Below, one piece after another: positions 1-6,387 of a stretch of DNA of 6,406 nt. The stretch comes from Candidatus Omnitrophota bacterium. Its GTDB lineage: Bacteria; Ratteibacteria; UBA8468; B48-G9; DSTR01. The stretch is from NCBI GenBank assembly GCA_023818865.1, contig JAMWDF010000135.1:1-6406 (forward strand), in the 5' to 3' direction. Position 1 is the stretch's first letter. Each line of letters begins with the position of its first letter. Under the pieces are notes generated by a model. It was not told the DNA's origin. It saw only the letters and a program-made list of their open reading frames with translations, and searched no databases. The position numbers were made by a program, and so were the translations under genes.

Positions 1-333
1 CGCAGTCTCAATGGCGGAGTAAGCAACGGAAGCGATTACCGGAGTACTACCGGCGACGCTTACCTTACTCTGGCTGATCCCTCCCTGCCGGCTACTTGTC
101 CAAGGATACCCGTGGATATAGATGAATACTTTACTATTTCTGATAAAGAACTTCTGGATACCATAGACCTATGGGCAGCACTTAAAAGGATTCGCGGATG
201 GCCCACCAGTCTTTCGGAGTGGGACTTCTGGCTCCTACAAGTTATTGACTTCTGGGCAAATGTTGGTGGTTACACTTACGATGGAGATGCCAGCAAGGCT
301 GCAGAAGAACCAAGATGGAAAAAATCACCATAA
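1..333 (+). CDS. C-terminal part of a probable exported protein with a dockerin-like end (5' truncated by window edge)
   Basis: The frame is open from base 1 to the TAA at 331-333, giving 110 residues with no stop, so this is the tail of a longer gene. A GTG at 112 exists, but I see no reason to start there because coding continues upstream. Fragment residues 1-35 are Gly/Ser/Thr-rich with 'STTGDAYLTL', resembling the edge of an extracellular beta domain. Residues 43-59 (YFTISDKELLDTIDLWA) and 72-86 (SEWDFWLLQVIDFWA) form a pair of related helices with a shared LL..ID.WA core. This pairing recalls the duplicated helices of dockerin-like C-terminal modules in secreted proteins. The regular spaced Asp residues of classical calcium-binding dockerin loops are not obvious. 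The end (EEPRWKKSP) is charged and has no membrane segment or CFI-box tail, unlike the next two proteins. Its function is not recognisable. The same strand and a 22-base gap to the next gene suggest co-transcription. Confidence 0.8.
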   Translation, partial: RSLNGGVSNGSDYRSTTGDAYLTLADPSLPATCPRIPVDIDEYFTISDKELLDTIDLWAALKRIRGWPTSLSEWDFWLLQVIDFWANVGGYTYDGDASKAAEEPRWKKSP

Positions 334-345
334 AAAGAAATAACC

Positions 346-353
346 AGAGGAGA
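346..353 (+). promoter_or_regulatory. Ribosome binding site (AGAGGAGA)
   Basis: AGAGGAGA lies a few bases before the ATG at 356 and is a strong Shine-Dalgarno match, though the spacing is short (3 bases after GGAG). It supports ATG 356 as the start. The next gene has an almost identical leader, GGAGGAGAA directly before ATG. Confidence 0.75.
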
Positions 354-355
354 AC

Positions 356-2203
356 ATGAGAAAACGGCTAAACTTTTACTGGTCAACTGCGGCTGTACTT
401 GGAGTGATGATGGCTTTTTGCCAGGCAAATGGGCAACAGGTCACAGGTAACCGGGACCTGCCTGCCTTTTATAGTCCTGGTTCTACGGCTAATGTCACTC
501 TTAACGTGAATGTAGATGAATCTAACACCCCAAGTGGTCTAGTGGTGGCAGAAACGCCGCCTTCTGGTTGGGCGATTACCAGCTCAAATCCGCCTTACCA
601 GACAGCAGTTGGTGGTTCCTACAAGTGGGTTTTTTATGGCGACCAGGTGATTGATAGAAATATCACCTACACGGTTAGTATTCCACCCACTTCTACCGGC
701 CAGCAAACTTTTTCTGGCGTCCTGGAATATCTTGACCCAGCTGGTACCTTTATTAGCCAAGATATCCAGGGTGACACCATTACCACTTCCACACCCTTAC
801 CGGTTCTAGCAGTGAGTCCAACTACCTTGAACTTTGGTACTGAGACAACCTTTCTGCCATTTACTATCACTAATGTCGGCGGGGCTGACCTTTATTGGCA
901 GGCAACAGTAAATCAGGCTTGGTTAACCATTACCCGAACCAGCGGAACTTTATCTTCTGGCCAGTCAGAAGTGGTCACAGCTAACGTTATCCGAACTGGT
1001 TTAACCTCAGGAACCCATACAGCCACTATCAACTTTACCAGTAATGGGGGTAACTCCTTCCTTACCGTAATTGTTATCGTTGGCAGTCCTTCACCGGTGA
1101 GCAGTTTTTTGGTCTTATCTTCTCTCTCTGGCATTGACCTTTACTGGACTAATCCACCCGGTTATACCGGCACCATCATCTTCCGCAAATCTGGCAGCAC
1201 CATTACTGGCGGGCCTGAAAACGGCTTTTATTACCAGGAAGGAGAGGTAGCTGGAGATGCTCTCTGCATTTTCAAGGATGCCAGCGGCCTTAGTCATTAT
1301 TATGACCCTGGGCTCAATCCTAATACCACCTATTATTACCAGATTTATGCCTATAGCGACCTCAATTACTCCACTGCCCTAAGTGGTTTTGCCAAACCGG
1401 CTGAAATTCAGGATACTTGGCAAAACATTGACCCAACTGCTGGTTTAAATGTTCTCGCTGGTGGGCAAGCGCCAGTGAATGGTTTCGGCATTAATATTCC
1501 GGCTGGCGCCTTGGCTGGACCTGGAAATCTCTCCATCGGTTTTATTGACCCTACTCAGGCCCCAGCCTATTCCAACCTTCTCCAGGGCTTTAACAACATC
1601 TACCTGCTTCTCTCTGACCTTGTCCTTCTGCCTGGCCAAAGTATTACCTTGAAAATTCCAGTTTACCAAACTGATTTACTGGCCGCTGGTGCAAGAAAGC
1701 TTTCAGAGTTAAAAGTTTATCACTGGCCTGGGCCGGGAAACGACTGGGAAGAAATGGAAATAATCGCCAGGCAAAGTCTGGAGATTGACCAGTTAGCTGG
1801 CTACATTACAGTCCGGTGGGGAAATGTAACTGGCTATGATTACTTCAGTCTTGGTGCTCCTAGACCAGTGGGTAGCAGCGGGGGAGGGTGCTTCATTGCC
1901 ACCGCCGCTTTTGGTTCACCGTTAGCTAAGCAGATTAACCTCTTACGGCGTTTCCGGGATGAAATCTTGCTGGAAAACTTATTTGGCAAGAAATTTGTTT
2001 CTTGGTATTATCGTCATGGCCCAGCTGCCGCAGGGTACCTTGAGCACCATCCTTTGTTAAAACCGATGGTTAGAGCTTGTCTCTATCCTTTAATCGTTGC
2101 TGCCTGGCTTTGCCTGAACAGTCTTCTCTGGCCAGGAATACTTTTAATTTCAGCCGGTGCTGGTCTTTTTCTGGTTCTTCACACCAAGAATTTCTTAAAT
2201 TAA
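356..2203 (+). CDS. Secreted multi-domain surface protein with BACON-like and FN3-like domains and a CFI-box C-terminal tail
   Basis: This is a 615-residue protein of unknown function, probably exported. Residues 1-26 are a Sec-type signal peptide: basic RKR, a hydrophobic core around 10-21, and probable cleavage after QANG. Residues 28-147 form a beta-sandwich with a PSGW motif and the sequence 'YKWVFYGDQVIDRNITYTV'. Residues 150-243 look like a BACON-type domain: 'LAVSPTTLNFG', 'WLTITRTSGTLSSGQSE' and 'GTHTATINFTSN'. Residues 247-348 are FN3-like: 'IDLYWTNPPGYTGTIIFRK' and 'LNPNTTYYYQIYAYSD'. Residues 353-500 contain an IPAGAL motif (381-386), as in ZU5-like or carboxypeptidase-regulatory-like surface modules; this assignment is weak. 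After a GGG linker, the tail from Cys512 to 615 begins CFIATAAFGS. It continues through a basic region (LLRRFRDE, WYYR, HHPLL) to hydrophobic residues 575-608. I recall this tail as the 'CFI-box-CTERM' class. The domains suggest adhesion, carbohydrate binding or scaffolding; no catalytic motif was seen. Two neighbours are also exported proteins. Confidence 0.92.
   Translation: MRKRLNFYWSTAAVLGVMMAFCQANGQQVTGNRDLPAFYSPGSTANVTLNVNVDESNTPSGLVVAETPPSGWAITSSNPPYQTAVGGSYKWVFYGDQVIDRNITYTVSIPPTSTGQQTFSGVLEYLDPAGTFISQDIQGDTITTSTPLPVLAVSPTTLNFGTETTFLPFTITNVGGADLYWQATVNQAWLTITRTSGTLSSGQSEVVTANVIRTGLTSGTHTATINFTSNGGNSFLTVIVIVGSPSPVSSFLVLSSLSGIDLYWTNPPGYTGTIIFRKSGSTITGGPENGFYYQEGEVAGDALCIFKDASGLSHYYDPGLNPNTTYYYQIYAYSDLNYSTALSGFAKPAEIQDTWQNIDPTAGLNVLAGGQAPVNGFGINIPAGALAGPGNLSIGFIDPTQAPAYSNLLQGFNNIYLLLSDLVLLPGQSITLKIPVYQTDLLAAGARKLSELKVYHWPGPGNDWEEMEIIARQSLEIDQLAGYITVRWGNVTGYDYFSLGAPRPVGSSGGGCFIATAAFGSPLAKQINLLRRFRDEILLENLFGKKFVSWYYRHGPAAAGYLEHHPLLKPMVRACLYPLIVAAWLCLNSLLWPGILLISAGAGLFLVLHTKNFLN
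1883..1918 (+). repeat. CFI-box DNA repeat, copy 1 of 2
   Basis: These 36 bases encode the end of the Gly linker and CFIATAAFGS. They match 5384-5419 at 35 of 36 positions by my hand comparison; the only difference is C/T at the third position of an Ala codon. Similarity drops outside this core at DNA level, while the protein tail remains clearly homologous. Confidence 0.9.
1889..2200 (+). other. CFI-box C-terminal tail domain, copy 1
   Basis: These bases encode Cys512 to Asn615. The pattern is a Gly-rich linker, Cys, FIATAAFGS, an amphipathic basic stretch, FVSWYYR, a HP motif, then hydrophobic residues that could form one long membrane helix or a hairpin. The preceding residues (GGG) do not make a lipobox, so ordinary lipoprotein signal peptidase processing is not indicated. 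By analogy with other C-terminal sorting tails that contain Cys after a Gly-rich linker, this may be a processing or anchoring signal; that role is inference. Confidence 0.75.
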
Positions 2204-2215
2204 CCGGATTTGCCT

Positions 2216-2222
2216 GGAGGAG
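2216..2222 (+). promoter_or_regulatory. Ribosome binding site (GGAGGAG) that decides the start of the large protein
   Basis: GGAGGAG sits directly before the ATG at 2225. An in-frame TTG at 2210 would add MPGGE, but that would put this ribosome site inside the gene and push the signal peptide's basic end inward. ATG 2225 is therefore preferred. Confidence 0.8.
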
Positions 2223-2224
2223 AA

Positions 2225-5200
2225 ATGAAGCGTTTATTCTGGTCAGTTTGCCTAACAGTAATTTTTTCCCTTGTTCGGCAGGCTCAAGGAAAAATCACCT
2301 TAAATTCTTTTACTTCTCACGTAGTGGCTAACCAGGGAATTCTTCCTAATACCCAGGGAACTACGCCCTTAGGTTATCAACGCCATCCGGTTGGTGACCC
2401 TAATTTAATCGGCCAGAACGCTTTTGACGAAGGTTACATCATCATTCTCAGCCATAATGTGGCCAGGGACACCGACCCGGTTCAGCGGGTTGCCAGTGTT
2501 ACCGTTACGGCTACCGGCGACCTGGATGTGGAATCTACCTGCCTTACTGACCGGAACGGTAATATTCTGGGTGTAACCCCAGGCGTGGGCACTATCAGGC
2601 CTACCGGCGCCATCGTTCCCCTGGCTAGCACTGATCCTTACGGCGGAAACGGTTACTTCTTTATTGCTATCCGGACTACTGACTACTGTCTTGATGGTTC
2701 TTATTCCACCTTCAGCATTCCAGCAGGCGGGGTAACCTTCGCGCCGGCGGTACCAGGTCAAGATGTGGTTAACCCCGCCATCACTACTGCCGCTATTACC
2801 TGCGAGCTCCGGGTGGCTGATATTCTCCCTGAAGAAGCTGTGGCCACTTCTACTGGTCCTTTGCAATACCCAGCCTATAACCAGTGGCAACCTGGGGAGA
2901 TGATAAGACCTAGGTATGACCGCACCCCTCAGGGATATGATTACGCGCCTTTAGCTAGCACCAAGCTGCACCGCGTTCCCCAGGTTCTCCCCTGGGAAAC
3001 CCCAACAGCAGTTTTAGCCATTGCCTGCGCTCAAAGAAACGTCACCTGGAGCGGCACTCCCACGCCCAATGTTCAGTTACCTCCTGAATATTTAACTGCC
3101 ATTCGGCTTACCTGCACCGACGTTGGCAAGAACGATTTTGACCCAAATTCTTATTTCCGGGACACCACCGGAATCAGACCAGGTATCACCCTCTGGCGAG
3201 ACACCAATAACAATGGTATCTGGGAACCAGTGACAGATACCTTGGTGACTATTAATTACCAGCAAGGGGGTGTCTGGCAACAAAAACCTGGATTGCGGGA
3301 ATGGACTTTGACTATCTTCCCCGTTCTGGAAAGCATTGAACCTCTCCAGGACAGCCTTTACGACTATTTTGTAGTAGTAGAGATTAGAAGCGACCAAGCT
3401 TATCCTACAGACAATACCATGGGTTCTGACTGGAAAATCTGGATTGAGCGGGGAGATATTGTCTTTGGTCCGATCGCCTATCCCTACTACTATGCTGGTA
3501 TCCTCCAGACAAAAACAATTTATAACAACATCTACCTGGACGATATTGCGCCAGCCAGGGTAGACCCTTGTAATATCAATGATGACGTAGATATGACTGA
3601 CAATCTTACCCCAGTTCTTGGTTTAGACATTGCTGGCGGTCCCCCCTCTCTTTTCCCTGATCTTATTCTTCAGAGCATTCAGGTTAATCTCCTGGCCATT
3701 GAAGACTTTGACCCTAATACTGACCTTCATCCCCTAAGCCAGGATGAACGGTCTGGGGTTTCTCTTTGGCAGGATAACAAGAACACTGGTAACCGGGGCA
3801 GCTTTGACGCAGAAGATACCTTTGTCCGGTGCAACTTTACTCCCTGGGTCTATGATGGCCAAATTAATGATCCAACCTATGGCTGGGTGAACCAATGGCA
3901 TACTACTTTAACCACCTGGGCGCTTTCCCCAGACACGGTGAGAATTTTGCCTGAAGACGATGCCTACCATAACTCGGTCAACCGCGGGGATGACTATTTT
4001 ATCTGTCTGCGGGTCAAAGATGCTATTGGTTACGGCTCCAGGTTTGCTCTGAATGTTCCTTTTGCAGGCGTGTGGCTGACTCAAGGCAAGTCTGCTACTA
4101 ACAGCAACGAACGAACCTCTAGCGAGATAAGAGCCAATGTTACGGCCACCCTCACCCCTTTAGTCAATCCTGGTCAACCAGGCTTAGGCCCAAATAGCGG
4201 TCCAGTCCCTGTTTTCCGGATTGACTTGCAAGATAATGACTCAGGCAAGACACCGAGACTTGAAGGTTTAACTGTAGAATTTTATAATCGGGGCGATTTC
4301 CATCTGACTGACCTGGCTCCCTTTGACCCAATATCTCCTTCTTTTAACCCTACCACTGGCTGGTGGGACGTCACCAATTTCAGTCCTACTGAACTGGCTA
4401 AATGTGGGCTAGTCGTTTACCGGAGCAATGCGGCTGGAACTGGTCCGGATTATAACCAGCCAATATTTATCTCCCGCTTCCGGCAGCCACCTTACCCAGG
4501 CGTGCCGATGGGTTACCAGTTAGAGTTTCAAAGTCCCGTAGCCTTGCCAGTGACCCTTTATGCGGTAATTCGCACCTCTGGGACCTTTTCTCCTGGTGAC
4601 TCTTTTGATGTTGGTATTGTTGGCTGGGGCGGAACCCAAAGCGCCTGGAATTCCTGGGGTTCCCGGGCCATTCCGATTATTGACAACTCCAGTGTCCGGA
4701 CCAACGCCTATGTCAGAAAACAAACTGGGACTTTCAACCCTGTTACTTCTGGCACCATCACAACTACCACCACTTCCAGTTACCAGAATGTTACCATTAA
4801 TTGGAGCAATCTCACTGGTATTTCTCCAGCCAGCTTCATTAATTACCAGATTTATCGCGACGGAATACTCATTGCCACCATCACTGACTTTTACACTACC
4901 AGTTATATTGATGTTCTGGGTCCGGACGATGGTACAGCCCACAACTATTCAGTTAGGATGAATTACTATCAGGCCGGAGTACCAGTGTTCATTGATTCCC
5001 TGGCTAGTACTGGCCAGGCCTACGGCTTTCCGGACAATATGGCTCCGAGTTTGCTTGACCTCGTGCCGGGAAGAACTTCAATCTGGGTTTCCTTCCGGGA
5101 TAACTCTCCCCATAACGAACCTCTGAATCCTTTCCGGGCAACCAGTTTCCGCATCCGACGCACCAGACTCTTGGATGATACCTTCTTTGAAACGACCATC

Positions 5201-5701
5201 GCTGCTCATGCCGCGCTTTCTGATATCACCTATTCTTATACTGATAGCGGGCTTTCTCCTGGCAACGATTACAAGTATGAAATCTGGGCGCAGCGACCAG
5301 TAACTGGTGGCACAGCTATCTCTAAGCCAATCACTAGAACCACCAAGACCATTTTGGAAGAAGGCACTGGACCAGGCGGCGGCGGAGGGTGCTTCATTGC
5401 TACCGCCGCTTTTGGTTCATCCCTGGCTAATCAGGTAGAAATCCTCAGGCAGTTCCGGGATAAATTTTTGCTCAAGAATGCCTGGGGAAGGTATTTTGTC
5501 GCCTGGTATTATCGCTGGAGTCCACAGGCAGCCAAATGGCTATGGAGACATCCATTAGCCAGGTGGCTGGTGCGCATAGGCCTCTATCCCGTAGTCATTC
5601 TTGCCTGGCTCTGGAGTAAGAACTTACTCTGGCTGCTGATTACTCTTCTTGGAGCAATTGGGTACTGGCGCGGCTGGTGTTTTGGCAAGAGTCGCTTTTA
5701 A
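2225..5701 (+). CDS. Large secreted repeat protein with FN3-like domains and a CFI-box C-terminal tail
   Basis: This is a 1158-residue protein of unknown function, predicted to be exported. Residues 1-22 are a signal peptide (MKR, a hydrophobic core, probable cleavage after AQG). By eye, four diverged repeats follow at about 69-175, 261-415, 462-621 and 660-804. Each begins with a strand such as 'TAVLAIA', 'TPVLGLDI' or 'VPVFRIDL', then 'L.sI.v', and closes with an aromatic strand such as 'GYFFIAIRT', 'YDYFVVVEIRS', 'DDYFICLRVKD' or 'LYAVIRTSG'. Repeats 2 and 3 share 'DFDPN', 'G..LW.D.N' and 'DT.V'; their Asp/Asn-rich loops could bind calcium. A Thr-rich linker leads to two FN3-like domains at about 853-932 and 940-1043. 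Five Gly residues then precede Cys1056 and the CFI-box tail to 1158, with hydrophobic residues about 1119-1148 and a basic end. No catalytic motif was seen. It lies 21 bases after a protein with the same tail and 14 bases before the gspC-like gene. A structural or adhesive surface role is inferred. Confidence 0.92.
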   Translation: MKRLFWSVCLTVIFSLVRQAQGKITLNSFTSHVVANQGILPNTQGTTPLGYQRHPVGDPNLIGQNAFDEGYIIILSHNVARDTDPVQRVASVTVTATGDLDVESTCLTDRNGNILGVTPGVGTIRPTGAIVPLASTDPYGGNGYFFIAIRTTDYCLDGSYSTFSIPAGGVTFAPAVPGQDVVNPAITTAAITCELRVADILPEEAVATSTGPLQYPAYNQWQPGEMIRPRYDRTPQGYDYAPLASTKLHRVPQVLPWETPTAVLAIACAQRNVTWSGTPTPNVQLPPEYLTAIRLTCTDVGKNDFDPNSYFRDTTGIRPGITLWRDTNNNGIWEPVTDTLVTINYQQGGVWQQKPGLREWTLTIFPVLESIEPLQDSLYDYFVVVEIRSDQAYPTDNTMGSDWKIWIERGDIVFGPIAYPYYYAGILQTKTIYNNIYLDDIAPARVDPCNINDDVDMTDNLTPVLGLDIAGGPPSLFPDLILQSIQVNLLAIEDFDPNTDLHPLSQDERSGVSLWQDNKNTGNRGSFDAEDTFVRCNFTPWVYDGQINDPTYGWVNQWHTTLTTWALSPDTVRILPEDDAYHNSVNRGDDYFICLRVKDAIGYGSRFALNVPFAGVWLTQGKSATNSNERTSSEIRANVTATLTPLVNPGQPGLGPNSGPVPVFRIDLQDNDSGKTPRLEGLTVEFYNRGDFHLTDLAPFDPISPSFNPTTGWWDVTNFSPTELAKCGLVVYRSNAAGTGPDYNQPIFISRFRQPPYPGVPMGYQLEFQSPVALPVTLYAVIRTSGTFSPGDSFDVGIVGWGGTQSAWNSWGSRAIPIIDNSSVRTNAYVRKQTGTFNPVTSGTITTTTTSSYQNVTINWSNLTGISPASFINYQIYRDGILIATITDFYTTSYIDVLGPDDGTAHNYSVRMNYYQAGVPVFIDSLASTGQAYGFPDNMAPSLLDLVPGRTSIWVSFRDNSPHNEPLNPFRATSFRIRRTRLLDDTFFETTIAAHAALSDITYSYTDSGLSPGNDYKYEIWAQRPVTGGTAISKPITRTTKTILEEGTGPGGGGGCFIATAAFGSSLANQVEILRQFRDKFLLKNAWGRYFVAWYYRWSPQAAKWLWRHPLARWLVRIGLYPVVILAWLWSKNLLWLLITLLGAIGYWRGWCFGKSRF
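2429..4636 (+). repeat. Four diverged tandem protein repeats within the large secreted protein
   Basis: Four units of about 110-160 residues lie at roughly 2429-2749, 3005-3469, 3608-4087 and 4202-4636. They share order and spacing of strands rather than DNA identity. The middle two are most alike: DFDPN, then G-[IV]-[TS]-LW-[RQ]-D-[TN]-[NK], then a DT-[LF]-V strand, a Trp-containing strand, and an aromatic strand before 'DIVFG' or 'GVWLTQG'. The first unit has only the later part clearly. Boundaries are by eye and may be off by tens of residues. Confidence 0.6.
5384..5419 (+). repeat. CFI-box DNA repeat, copy 2 of 2
   Basis: This stretch matches 1883-1918 at 35 of 36 bases and encodes the GG-C-FIATAAFGS core of the second tail. 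Confidence 0.9.
5390..5698 (+). other. CFI-box C-terminal tail domain, copy 2
   Basis: These bases encode Cys1056 to Phe1158. An ungapped hand alignment with the first copy gives about 46 identities in the first 81 residues, including CFIATAAFGS, LR.FRD, N..G..FV.WYYR, HPL, VR..LYP, AWL and LLW. The last 20 or so residues diverge in sequence but stay hydrophobic, then end in a basic stretch (RGWCFGKSRF). That is typical of a membrane segment held by a positive-inside end. Confidence 0.75.
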
Positions 5702-5702
5702 A

Positions 5703-5710
5703 AAGGGGGT
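5703..5710 (+). promoter_or_regulatory. Probable ribosome binding site (AAGGGGGT) for the gspC-like gene
   Basis: A purine-rich AAGGGGGT, one base off AGGAGGT over its core, lies about six bases before GTG 5716. It supports this start over the in-frame GTG at 5677, which overlaps the previous gene and has no comparable site upstream. Confidence 0.55.
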
Positions 5711-5715
5711 GGCTG

Positions 5716-6387
5716 GTGAGGAAAATCAGTTTCCTGTTCTTCTTGGTAGCCGCTACCACCCTCCCAGCTAGACCGACCAGAAACCAGCTACCAACTGACC
5801 CAGTGGCCCTTATCCTTAAAAAAAATGTTTTTACCGGCAACGTCTCCTCAAAAACCGAGTCTGGGTCCAAGGTTAATCCGGTGACTGTCTTGAAAGAGCC
5901 AGAATTACCTGACAAGACTTTTGCCTTGCTGGGCACCGCGGTCTCCAGCCAGCCAGAAAACAGCCTGGCTATTTTCCTCAACCTTCGGAACAAGCAAGAA
6001 CTATTTTTGCGCCAAGGAGAAAAAATTTCTGGCGGTATCATTCTCTCAATTGAAGAGAAAGGAGTGCTTCTAAAAACCGAACTAGGCGATCGGTACCGTT
6101 TTACCACTTCAGGAATAAGACCAGTAAGCCAAATCCCGCAGACTTTCATCTTCCGAGTTAACCTGAAGGCTACCCTTGAGGAAATCAGAGGGGACCCTGA
6201 GCTGTTAAATTCTCTTAAGCTAACCAGACAAGGCGAAGGCTTTAGACTTACAGGTATTACTGTTGGTAGCATTCTGGAAAGATTGGGGCTGATGAATGAT
6301 GACCTTCTTAGCCAGGTCAATGGTCAACCGATAAGTTCTGGGGAAAAGGCCCTCGCGGTGTATGAGGAAATACTAAGGACCGGCTAA
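5716..6387 (+). CDS. gspC: GspC-like type II secretion protein (HR plus PDZ domain), possibly truncated at its C-terminus
   Basis: The GTG start gives 223 residues. Residues 2-16 (RKISFLFFLVAATTL) are a short N-terminal hydrophobic segment, either a membrane anchor or a signal peptide. 'ILKKNVF' (33-39) matches the conserved lead-in of GspC proteins. Residues 67-130 fit the HR domain: 'FALLGTAVSSQPENSLAIF', 'ELFLRQGEKISGGIILSIEEKGVLL' and 'ELGDRYRF'. Residues 144-223 fit the GspC PDZ domain: 'FRVNLKATLEEI', 'GEGFRLTGI', 'GSILERLGL', 'NDDLLSQVNGQPI' and 'KALAVYEEIL'. The usual GD before the VNG strand is DD here. In known systems GspC sits in the inner membrane; its HR contacts the secretin GspD and its PDZ domain influences substrate choice. 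The protein ends at RTG, before the last PDZ strand, and codons after the TAA read KKVLVQ. It may thus be a nonsense-truncated gene, a sequencing error or a naturally short variant. A periplasmic HR/PDZ protein outside the T2SS is the main alternative. Confidence 0.75.
   Translation: MRKISFLFFLVAATTLPARPTRNQLPTDPVALILKKNVFTGNVSSKTESGSKVNPVTVLKEPELPDKTFALLGTAVSSQPENSLAIFLNLRNKQELFLRQGEKISGGIILSIEEKGVLLKTELGDRYRFTTSGIRPVSQIPQTFIFRVNLKATLEEIRGDPELLNSLKLTRQGEGFRLTGITVGSILERLGLMNDDLLSQVNGQPISSGEKALAVYEEILRTG

Noticed and set aside
112..114. GTG 112 as the start of a 73-residue gene
   Set aside because: The frame is open from base 1, the upstream codons look like protein and there is no ribosome site, so it is an internal codon of a truncated gene.
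419..424. Cys22 near the signal peptide end of the 615-residue protein as a lipoprotein site
   Set aside because: The preceding residues are M-A-F, which do not fit a lipobox ([LVI]-[ASTVI]-[GAS]-C). A Sec cleavage after QANG fits better.
5677..5679. GTG 5677 as the gspC-like start
   Set aside because: It overlaps the previous gene by 25 bases, has no ribosome site, and places charged residues before the hydrophobic segment. GTG 5716 has a purine-rich site at good distance.
5640..6320. Long open frame on the reverse strand opposite the gspC-like gene
   Set aside because: Its translation is Ser/Arg/Leu-rich without recognisable motifs, while the forward frame has clear HR and PDZ features. 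Similar reverse frames at 2405-2890 and 4520-4942 are shadows for the same reason.
6385..6387. TAA used as a sense codon (altered genetic code)
   Set aside because: The three preceding genes all end at TAA at sensible positions, so TAA works as a stop here. A point mutation or sequence error is simpler.
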